Source: an uncultured Alphaproteobacteria bacterium (lineage in GTDB: Bacteria > Pseudomonadota > Alphaproteobacteria > CAAHEQ01 > UBA3637). Taken from it: 8,339 bases of DNA. The translations under genes and the position numbers were made by a program. The stretch covers positions 1-8,339 of the forward strand of contig CALGXF010000016.1 of assembly GCA_937935995.1 (NCBI GenBank), written 5' to 3'. Below, in pieces: positions 1 through 4,828 of this stretch; position 1 is the first letter of the stretch; each line of letters starts with the position of its first letter. A model generated the notes under the pieces. That model was given only the letters and a program-made list of their open reading frames with translations, was not told the origin of the DNA and did not search any database.

Positions 1-23
1 CGGTTGTTTTTTCCTTTTTTCAT
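1..23 (-). CDS. Possible start of a leftward gene, cut by window edge
   Basis: Reading leftwards, an ATG at 23-21 is followed by seven whole sense codons (MKKGKNN) before the window ends. A purine-rich stretch (GGAGGGGG on the minus strand, 40-33) lies 9 bases upstream and could serve as ribosome binding site. It abuts the long homopolymer at 39-53. The gene would lie downstream of the eno terminator and so be a separate unit. In many alphaproteobacteria a small FtsB/DivIC-like septum gene follows eno, but eight codons cannot show whether that is the case here. The lysine-rich start would also suit a signal peptide or a membrane protein N-terminus. The existence of this gene is uncertain. Confidence 0.3.
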
Positions 24-32
24 GCCGGCTTT

Positions 33-53
33 CCCCCTCCCCCCCCCCCCCCC
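33..53. repeat. Homopolymeric C tract (5 C, T, 15 C)
   Basis: Five C, one T and then fifteen uninterrupted C (39-53), read as G on the minus strand. It lies between the eno terminator and the putative leftward ATG at 23. Tracts of this length are prone to slipped-strand length change. It directly precedes the purine-rich element of the putative gene, so length changes would alter its 5' leader. The printed length may itself be uncertain, because sequencing and assembly handle such runs badly. Confidence 0.9.
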
Positions 54-78
54 AGAAAATGTCAAGTGAAAAATGCAT

Positions 79-108
79 AAAAAAACCGCCCCCATGACGG
101 AGGCGGTT
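79..108 (-). terminator. Rho-independent terminator after eno
   Basis: Read on the minus strand, AACCGCC at 108-102 (complement of GGCGGTT) pairs with GGCGGTT at 90-84. Two further G-C pairs (99-100 with 92-93) follow across a mismatch, and the loop is five bases. The plus-strand A run at 79-85 gives a U run in the transcript just after the stem. It lies 21 bases past the eno stop codon and closes the tpiA-secG-kdsA-eno operon. Confidence 0.88.
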
Positions 109-128
109 CGCTAACAACTCTTCTCTAA

Positions 129-1415
129 TTATTTAGAAAAACGAGAAAAAATCGATTTCCCGGCATATTTTGCCGTATCACCCAATTCTTCCTCAATCCG
201 GATTAACTGATTGTATTTAGCCATCCGGTCTGAACGAGACATAGACCCTGTTTTAATTTGGCCACAGTTCGTTGCAACAGCAATGTCTGCAATTGTAGAA
301 TCTTCCGTTTCGCCGGAACGGTGAGACAACACAGCCGTATATCCGGCGCGATGTGCCATATTCACAGCATCCAATGTTTCGGTCAAAGATCCGATTTGGT
401 TGACTTTCACCAAAATAGAGTTGGCAACACCTTTTTCAATTCCCATCGCCAACCGTTTGGAATTTGTCACGAACAAATCGTCCCCGACTAATTGCATTTT
501 ACCGCCCAACGTTTCCGTCAGCATTTTCCAGCCTTCCCAGTCATCTTCAGCCATGCCGTCTTCCAATGACATAATCGGATAATTTGCTTTCAAATCCGCA
601 TAGTATTTAACAATTTCTTCGGATGTGAATGTTTTGCCTTCGCCAGCCATGACATATTTGCCGTCTTTGTAAAATTCGCTGGAAGCCGCATCCAAAGCCA
701 ACACAACATCATCGCCTGCTTTATAACCGGCTGTTTCAATGGATTTAACAATAAAATCCAAAGCTTCTTTGGCAGAACCGATGTTCGGTGCAAAACCGCC
801 TTCATCCCCGACGTTCGTGTTCATACCGGCTGCTTTTAAATTTCCCTTTAACGCTTGGAAAACTTCAGCCCCCATACGAATCGCTTCGGCCACAGACGGT
901 GCGGAAACCGGCATAATCATGAATTCTTGAATATCAATGGGGTTATCTGCGTGTTTACCGCCGTTTAAAATGTTCATCATCGGAGTCGGCAACACATGTG
1001 CAAACGTTCCGCCGATATAATTATACAAAGGCAAACCAACCGCTTCGGCAGCTGCTTTTGCCGTTGCCAAAGAAACGCCCAAAATCGCATTTGCGCCCAA
1101 ACGGCCTTTGTTTTCTGTGCCATCCAATTCAATCATTGTTTGGTCGATTGCCATTTGATCTTCCGCATCCATTCCGACCACAGCGTCATAAATTTCCGTA
1201 TTCACGGCATCAACAGCCTTTAAAACACCTTTGCCGCCAAAGCGTGCTTTATCGCCATCGCGCAATTCAACCGCTTCATGAGCCCCCGTCGAAGCCCCGC
1301 TCGGCACCGCTGCACGCCCGAAAGCGCCGTTTTCCAACGTAACATCGACTTCAACTGTCGGCGTTCCGCGCGAATCCAAAATTTCTCTTGCTTGAATATC
1401 AATAATTTCAGTCAT
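129..1415 (-). CDS. eno: Enolase (phosphopyruvate hydratase)
   Basis: Converts 2-phosphoglycerate to phosphoenolpyruvate in glycolysis; cytoplasmic and Mg-dependent. The 428 residues are the normal bacterial length. Visible family features are the substrate loop GASTGAHEAVELRDGD near residues 40-55, NGGKHADN with His155, and VGDEGGFAP with the catalytic Glu205. Mg ligands are Asp242 (ALDAASSE), Glu285 (SLEDGM) and the Asp of GDDLFVTN (311-318). The catalytic Lys337 lies in the signature ILVKVNQIGSLTE, and SHRSGETED (364-372) is intact, so the enzyme should be active. The start ATG has a strong AAGGAG site six bases upstream. It is the last gene of the operon, 28 bases after kdsA and followed by a terminator. 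Its product phosphoenolpyruvate is a substrate of the KdsA encoded just upstream. Confidence 0.98.
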   Translation of the reverse strand: MTEIIDIQAREILDSRGTPTVEVDVTLENGAFGRAAVPSGASTGAHEAVELRDGDKARFGGKGVLKAVDAVNTEIYDAVVGMDAEDQMAIDQTMIELDGTENKGRLGANAILGVSLATAKAAAEAVGLPLYNYIGGTFAHVLPTPMMNILNGGKHADNPIDIQEFMIMPVSAPSVAEAIRMGAEVFQALKGNLKAAGMNTNVGDEGGFAPNIGSAKEALDFIVKSIETAGYKAGDDVVLALDAASSEFYKDGKYVMAGEGKTFTSEEIVKYYADLKANYPIMSLEDGMAEDDWEGWKMLTETLGGKMQLVGDDLFVTNSKRLAMGIEKGVANSILVKVNQIGSLTETLDAVNMAHRAGYTAVLSHRSGETEDSTIADIAVATNCGQIKTGSMSRSDRMAKYNQLIRIEEELGDTAKYAGKSIFSRFSK

Positions 1416-1443
1416 TTATTTCTCCTTTTGTGAAAGACTGTTT

Positions 1444-2265
1444 CTAACTTTTGGCAATCTTATCAAATGCTGCCATCTTTTTCAATATGTTTTCCAAGTC
1501 CTTGAAAACAATCATGTTCGGCCCGTCGCTGGGAGCCTTATCCGGATCTTTGTGCGTTTCCACAAACACGCCCGCAATTCCGGTCGAAAGAGCTGCGTTT
1601 GCAATCACAGGCGCATATCGTCTGTCTCCGCCGCTGGAAGCCCCTTGACCGCCCGGCTGTTGCACGGCATGCGTCGCATCAATAATCACCGGATATCCCG
1701 TTTCTTTCATAATCGGCATCGCCCGCATATCAACCACCAACGTGTTGTATCCGAAAGAAACGCCACGTTCCGTCAACAAAATTTTATCGTTGCCGGATTC
1801 GGCGATTTTCCCTGCGACGTTTTTCATATCCCAAGGTGCCAAAAATTGGCCTTTTTTGACATTAATGACAGCCCCTGTTTTCGCCGCCGCCACCAACAAA
1901 TCCGTTTGACGGCACAAAAAAGCCGGAATTTGCAAAATATCGACGACTTCGGCAGCCGGCACACATTGATTCGGTTCATGGATATCCGTCAAAGTCAAAC
2001 ATCCCACCGTAGATTTAATATCAGCAAAGGCTTGCAATCCTTTTTCCAACCCCATGCCGCGGATACCGTGCAATGAGGTGCGATTCGCTTTATCAAAAGA
2101 GGCTTTGAATACAAACGGGATGCCGAGTTTGGTTGTCAATTCCTTGAGCGCCTGTGCCATTTCGAGACCATGTTCCCGGCTTTCCATCTGGCAAGGCCCG
2201 GCAATCAACACAAACGGCAAATCATTGCCGAAAACGACGTTTCCGACAGAAACATGTTTTTGCAT
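1444..2265 (-). CDS. kdsA: 3-deoxy-8-phosphooctulonate synthase (Kdo-8-P synthase)
   Basis: Condenses phosphoenolpyruvate with arabinose 5-phosphate to Kdo 8-phosphate, the committed step to the inner-core sugar of LPS; cytoplasmic TIM-barrel enzyme. The 273 residues match the usual length. The motifs KANRTS (59-64), LTERG (164-168), DATHAVQQPGG (196-206) and the SDGPN loop (246-250) are present. IAGPCQMES carries Cys25 where the E. coli metal-independent enzyme has Asn. With His199, Glu236 and Asp247 it completes the ligand set known from the Aquifex metalloenzyme, so I infer the metal-dependent class. The ATG is preceded by AGGGAG and lies 10 bases after the secG stop, so the genes are probably co-transcribed and perhaps translationally coupled. 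pyrG, the common upstream neighbour in alphaproteobacteria, is absent. Confidence 0.97.
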   Translation of the reverse strand: MQKHVSVGNVVFGNDLPFVLIAGPCQMESREHGLEMAQALKELTTKLGIPFVFKASFDKANRTSLHGIRGMGLEKGLQAFADIKSTVGCLTLTDIHEPNQCVPAAEVVDILQIPAFLCRQTDLLVAAAKTGAVINVKKGQFLAPWDMKNVAGKIAESGNDKILLTERGVSFGYNTLVVDMRAMPIMKETGYPVIIDATHAVQQPGGQGASSGGDRRYAPVIANAALSTGIAGVFVETHKDPDKAPSDGPNMIVFKDLENILKKMAAFDKIAKS

Positions 2266-2275
2266 TTGCCTCTCC

Positions 2276-2614
2276 CTATTGAGCCGAATCCGTCGGGACA
2301 GCAGCCGGTGTCGGAATAGAAATCGGTTCTTGAACAGGGACGGATGTTTGAAGCGGCAAGTTTGCTAACAAGCTTTCCGTTTTAACTTCTTGTTTTGCCA
2401 AAATTCCCAACGTTAAGCTGGTAACGACAAACAATGCCGCGACAATGGAAGTCATTTTTGTCAGCATATTTCCGACGGCACGCCCTGTCATAAAGCTGGC
2501 TCCCGTGCCGCCGCCGAGACCACCCAATGCGCCGCCTTCGGAACGCTGTAACAAAACCAATCCGACCAAGAAAACGGCTAAAATAATATGAATAATCAAA
2601 ATTACTGTTTGCAT
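2276..2614 (-). CDS. secG: Preprotein translocase subunit SecG
   Basis: Small inner-membrane subunit of the SecYEG channel that assists SecA-driven protein export. The 112-residue product has two hydrophobic segments (about 3-22 and 55-73). They are separated by the family's conserved cytoplasmic stretch, LLQRSEGGALGGLGGG (21-36), followed by a glycine-rich FMTGRA segment. The C-terminal tail from about residue 80 is proline- and threonine-rich and probably disordered, as often seen in alphaproteobacterial SecG. The ATG lies 9 bases after the tpiA stop codon, and its GGA ribosome binding site follows directly on that stop, suggesting coupled translation. The placement right after tpiA is a conserved bacterial association without an obvious functional link. 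Confidence 0.95.
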   Translation of the reverse strand: MQTVILIIHIILAVFLVGLVLLQRSEGGALGGLGGGTGASFMTGRAVGNMLTKMTSIVAALFVVTSLTLGILAKQEVKTESLLANLPLQTSVPVQEPISIPTPAAVPTDSAQ

Positions 2615-2623
2615 TTTTAATCC

Positions 2624-3379
2624 TTACATTACAGTTTGAGCAATCGCCCAGAAATCATCTACTTTCAAGCTGGCGCCGCCAACCAAAGCCCCGTCCACAT
2701 CCGGCAGGCTTAACAATTCTCGTGCATTACCGGGCTTGACCGAACCGCCGTACAACAGTTGCATGTTTTGAGCCGTTTCTTCGCCCAATAAGTCCGTTAA
2801 TTTTTGACGCATAAAAGCGTGAACTTCCTGAACATCGTCCGCCGTCGGTGTTTTGCCGGTTCCAATCGCCCATACAGGTTCATAAGCAATCACCACGCGG
2901 CCGGCTTTAGCATCCGTCGGAACAGAGCCGGTCAATTGAGAACCCACAACATTTAACGTTTGCCCGGCTTCACGTTCAGACAATGTCTCACCCACACAAA
3001 TAATAACACCCAAATCTGCTTTCAAAGCAGCTTCAGCTTTCGCTTTAACAATTTCATTTGTTTCACCATGATCCGCACGACGTTCAGAATGGCCGACAAT
3101 CACACCGCCGCATCCCAAATCTTTTAACATGACAGGGCTGATGTCACCCGTATGCGCACCGGATTCGTACATAGAACAATCTTGACCGCCAACCCAAATA
3201 CCGGAATCACGCGTTACATCCAAAACCGGTAACAACATTGTAAACGGCGGCGCAATAAACATATCAAACGACGGATTTTCCAAAGACGCATATAAATCAG
3301 CCAATCCTTTGGCCAAAGCGGTTCCGTCTTGTTTCAAGCCGTTCATTTTCCAATTGCCGGCAATTAATTTTCTTCTCAT
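2624..3379 (-). CDS. tpiA: Triosephosphate isomerase
   Basis: Interconverts dihydroxyacetone phosphate and glyceraldehyde 3-phosphate in glycolysis and gluconeogenesis; a cytoplasmic dimer. From ATG 3379 the product has 251 residues, the normal length. Catalytic residues are in place: Asn9 and Lys11 in AGNWKMNG, His97 in VGHSERR, and Glu167 in AYEPVWAIGTGK, which also forms the mobile loop 6. The phosphate-binding segments YGGSVKPGN (210-218) and LVGGASL (232-238) are also present. An in-frame GTG at 3385 would add two residues, but it lies only two bases after the AAAGGA site. The ATG sits eight bases from that site and gives the usual MRRKLIAGNWKMN start, so I chose it. It is the first gene of the leftward operon. 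Confidence 0.97.
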   Translation of the reverse strand: MRRKLIAGNWKMNGLKQDGTALAKGLADLYASLENPSFDMFIAPPFTMLLPVLDVTRDSGIWVGGQDCSMYESGAHTGDISPVMLKDLGCGGVIVGHSERRADHGETNEIVKAKAEAALKADLGVIICVGETLSEREAGQTLNVVGSQLTGSVPTDAKAGRVVIAYEPVWAIGTGKTPTADDVQEVHAFMRQKLTDLLGEETAQNMQLLYGGSVKPGNARELLSLPDVDGALVGGASLKVDDFWAIAQTVM

Positions 3380-3415
3380 CTTCACTTTCCTTTATGAAAT
3401 TAAAACGATGCTTTA

Positions 3416-3443
3416 TCTTTATCACATTATCTGTTTTTTTCAA
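3416..3443 (-). promoter_or_regulatory. Putative promoter of the tpiA operon
   Basis: On the minus strand TTGAAA (3443-3438) and TAAAGA (3421-3416) are separated by 16 bases, about 37 bases upstream of the tpiA ATG. The -35 match is good and the -10 match is weak. The position fits a first-gene promoter, and no better candidate is seen between the tpiA start and the divergent promoter at 3471. Confidence 0.4.
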
Positions 3444-3470
3444 GTGTTATCTTTACCGGCGTATTTTTTA

Positions 3471-3499
3471 TTGACAGGAAAGAGTAAATGCATTAAAAA
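3471..3499 (+). promoter_or_regulatory. Putative promoter of the small leader ORF / MORN gene
   Basis: A consensus TTGACA (3471-3476) is followed after 17 bases by TAAAAA (3494-3499). Transcription would begin near 3506, just before the AAAGGAAAGGGA ribosome binding region (3508-3519) and the ATG at 3526. It points away from the tpiA promoter. No other promoter is evident between it and the repeat-protein gene at 3709, so it probably drives both. Confidence 0.5.
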
Positions 3500-3525
3500 A
3501 AATTCACAAAGGAAAGGGAATCAAG

Positions 3526-3585
3526 ATGACACAACTTTTCAATCATAAGGCATTTACCCCCCCCCCCCTCCATATACACGGATAG
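3526..3585 (+). CDS. Short ORF containing a poly-C tract (candidate phase-variable leader peptide)
   Basis: Starts at ATG 3526 with a good Shine-Dalgarno site (AGGGA at 3515-3519, six bases upstream) and a promoter placed just ahead. With the printed 12 C it encodes 19 residues, MTQLFNHKAFTPPPLHIHG, ending at TAG 3583. The C tract (3557-3568) supplies the ACC CCC CCC CCC codons. One C more would shift reading to a stop at TAA 3627 (33 residues). One C fewer or two more would read through to TAA 3695 (56 or 57 residues), overlapping the Shine-Dalgarno site of the next gene. The peptide resembles nothing I recognise. Its translation signals are the main support; it could be a leader peptide rather than a functional protein. 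Confidence 0.45.
   Translation: MTQLFNHKAFTPPPLHIHG
3557..3568. repeat. Homopolymeric C tract (12 C)
   Basis: Twelve uninterrupted C followed by TCC, lying inside the short ORF that starts at 3526 and 140 bases upstream of the repeat-protein start. It is the second long C run in this window and, like the one at 33-53, carries a single T interruption near one end. Such tracts in reading frames or leaders are the classic substrate for slipped-strand phase variation. Confidence 0.9.
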
Positions 3586-3630
3586 ATATTTCTATCCAAA
3601 TCGTTGCTGCGTTAAGCAGCAGTTCTTAAC
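3580..3630 (+). promoter_or_regulatory. Leader stem-loops between C tract and MORN gene
   Basis: Three short inverted repeats are packed here. GGATAGA (3580-3586) pairs with TCTATCC (3591-3597) around a four-base loop. TGCTGC (3605-3610) pairs with GCAGCA (3616-3621) around GTTAA. GTTAAG (3611-3616) pairs with CTTAAC (3625-3630). The last two share base 3616 and each uses the other's loop, so they cannot form together. None is followed by a U run, so they are not simple terminators. The alternative possible stops of the short ORF fall in hairpin 1 (3583) and hairpin 3 (3627), which suggests that ribosomes could decide which fold forms. Confidence 0.4.
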
Positions 3631-3695
3631 AAACGTAAAACAATCCGCCTATCGGGAAAAACTTTCTTTGAATCTAAATCGTTTTTTCCAACAAT

Positions 3696-3702
3696 AAAGG
3701 AG
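3696..3702 (+). promoter_or_regulatory. Ribosome binding site of the MORN-repeat gene
   Basis: AAAGGAG lies six bases before ATG 3709, a near-ideal site that fixes this start. It overlaps the TAA at 3695-3697, which would end the shifted reading frame of the upstream short ORF. That arrangement would suit translational coupling. Confidence 0.75.
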
Positions 3703-3708
3703 TTTAAC

Positions 3709-4611
3709 ATGCCAATTTTACATCCACAATCATCACTTAAGTTCTTTTTAATGGCATGTGCCATCTGGGGATTGACAACATTGCCCTGTGTTGCAACGGT
3801 CGCACAAACATCCGGGAATATTTTCAACACGTTAAATTCTGATATAAAGACAAACAATACAGACAAAAACAGCGAACATAAAAAAGAATATTATCCGAAC
3901 GGAAACCTTAAACGTGAAGGCAATTTAAAAAACGGAGAACCAGACGGATTGTGGAAAGTATATTATGGAAACGGAAACCTTATGGTAGAAGCTAATTTTA
4001 AAGGCAGAAATGAAGAAGTTTTATTTAAAGTATATCACGGCAACGGGAACCTTCGGATAGAAGGTAATTTTAAAGACGGAAATGAAGAAGGTTTATGGAA
4101 ATACTATCACAAAAACGGGAATCTTAAGAGCGAAGGTAATTATAAAAACGGAGATGAAGAAGGCTTATGGAAAGAATACTACGGCAACGGGAATCTTAAG
4201 AGCGAAAGTAATTATAAAAACGGAAATGAAGAAGGCTTATGGAAAGAATATTACGACAACGGAAATCTTTGGAACGAAGGTAATTATAAAGACGGAAAAA
4301 AAGAAGGTTTATGGAAAGCATATTACGACAACGGGAATCTAAAGCGCGAAGGTAATTATAAAGATGGAAAACCGAATAGCTTATGGAAAGAATACCACGA
4401 CAACGGGAACCTTTGGCGCGAAGGTAATTATAAAGACGGAAATGAAGAAGGTTTATGGAAATACTATTATAAAAACGGAAATCTCAAAAGCGAACCTAAT
4501 TTTAAAGATGGTAAGCTTATCAGTGAATATATGATCATAGGTATTGATGGAAAAAAAGTCAAAATGACAGATAAGGAGTCATACCTGATAAACTTATTGT
4601 TTTCTGACTGA
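3709..4611 (+). CDS. Exported MORN_2 / YwqK-type repeat protein
   Basis: A 300-residue protein of unknown function. Residues 1-32 look like a signal peptide: a short polar start, the hydrophobic core FFLMACAIWGLTTL, and a possible signal-peptidase I site after VATVA. A Cys at about 27 is not in a good lipobox. A polar spacer leads to nine tandem 24-residue repeats (59-274) of the pattern K-x-Y-Y-x-NGNL-x-x-E-x-NYKDG-x-x-EGLW, matching the MORN_2/YwqK-like family. A 26-residue C-terminal cap follows. Members are often annotated as YwqK antitoxins, but no toxin is adjacent, and an exported surface or periplasmic scaffold role seems likelier; that is inference. It is visibly more A-rich than its neighbours and stands alone between an essential operon and the lipid gene, suggesting an accessory or acquired gene. 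Confidence 0.85.
   Translation: MPILHPQSSLKFFLMACAIWGLTTLPCVATVAQTSGNIFNTLNSDIKTNNTDKNSEHKKEYYPNGNLKREGNLKNGEPDGLWKVYYGNGNLMVEANFKGRNEEVLFKVYHGNGNLRIEGNFKDGNEEGLWKYYHKNGNLKSEGNYKNGDEEGLWKEYYGNGNLKSESNYKNGNEEGLWKEYYDNGNLWNEGNYKDGKKEGLWKAYYDNGNLKREGNYKDGKPNSLWKEYHDNGNLWREGNYKDGNEEGLWKYYYKNGNLKSEPNFKDGKLISEYMIIGIDGKKVKMTDKESYLINLLFSD
3883..4530 (+). repeat. Nine tandem 72-bp repeats inside the MORN gene
   Basis: Nine units of exactly 72 bases (24 codons) with no indels, starting at 3883, 3955, 4027, 4099, 4171, 4243, 4315, 4387 and 4459. Units 4 to 6 and the pair 3/8 are nearly identical over long stretches at the DNA level, while units 1, 2 and 9 are diverged. The near-identity suggests recent duplication or gene conversion, so the copy number may vary between strains. 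Confidence 0.92.
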
Positions 4612-4733
4612 ACGGACAAATCTGTGGTGCCCACAGGTGTACCTGTGACGGGGAAGTGACAATGCAAAACGGTGTTTCTTATTGCTGCCCGGCTGGACAT
4701 ACGTACGTTAACGGCGCCTGTACCATGACTTAA
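4608..4733 (+). pseudogene. Orphan cysteine-rich C-terminal module (gene remnant)
   Basis: A frame open from 4608 to TAA 4731 encodes 41 residues with six cysteines: CGAHRCTCDG, then SYCCPAGHTYVNGACTMT at the end. The spacing and the CPAG-x-TYVNGAC phrase resemble the small disulfide-rich modules of bacterial surface proteins. No start codon with a ribosome binding site lies upstream; a stop at 4605 closes the frame, overlapping the last codons of the MORN gene. ATG 4662 would give only 23 residues. The segment is noticeably more GC-rich than the MORN gene. I read it as the surviving tail of a lost or rearranged gene. A chance open frame is possible, but the cysteine pattern argues against it. 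Confidence 0.4.
4632..4647. repeat. Short inverted repeat CACAGGT-GT-ACCTGTG
   Basis: Two seven-base arms (4632-4638 and 4641-4647) are perfect inverse complements separated by GT, starting 21 bases after the MORN stop codon. As RNA it would form a six-pair hairpin with a TGTA loop. No U run follows, so it is a poor terminator. As DNA it has the size of a dimeric repressor site. It overlaps the cysteine-rich remnant, so it may also be coincidental. Confidence 0.35.
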
Positions 4734-4828
4734 CACGACATCCAAAGAGATATAAAATAAATAGTGGAAACATATCCGATTATGTGCTACAACTATCACA
4801 AGTTGCAACAACATAGGATACTAAATTG

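Noticed and set aside
60..65. TTGACA on the minus strand as -35 of a promoter for the left-edge gene, with the G tract as variable spacer
   Set aside because: No A/T-rich -10 hexamer lies at any suitable distance; the expected position is inside the G run and the sequence after it is GC-rich.
998..1342. Plus-strand ORF of 114 codons inside eno
   Set aside because: It lies antisense to a highly conserved catalytic gene and its composition reflects the complement of eno codons.
1552..2076. Plus-strand ORF of 174 codons inside kdsA
   Set aside because: Antisense shadow of kdsA, His/Arg-rich without motifs and without a ribosome binding site.
3612..3866. Leftward ORF of 84 codons opposite the MORN leader
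   Set aside because: It overlaps the signal-peptide region and the strong ribosome binding site of the plus-strand gene, and its product has no recognisable features.
3883..4530. CRISPR array
   Set aside because: The 72-base repeats are contiguous, coding and without unique spacers; they encode a protein repeat.
3709..4611. Calling the MORN protein a YwqK antitoxin of a toxin-antitoxin pair
   Set aside because: It has a signal peptide and no adjacent small toxin-like gene. The name comes only from the repeat type.
4623..4647. Terminator for the MORN gene formed by the inverted repeats after its stop
   Set aside because: The hairpins have short arms and are not followed by a U run.
4750..4756. 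TATAAA as -10 of a promoter for the aas fusion gene
   Set aside because: No acceptable -35 hexamer at 16-18 bases upstream. The promoter of this gene must lie in 4734-4828 or further upstream, but I cannot place it.
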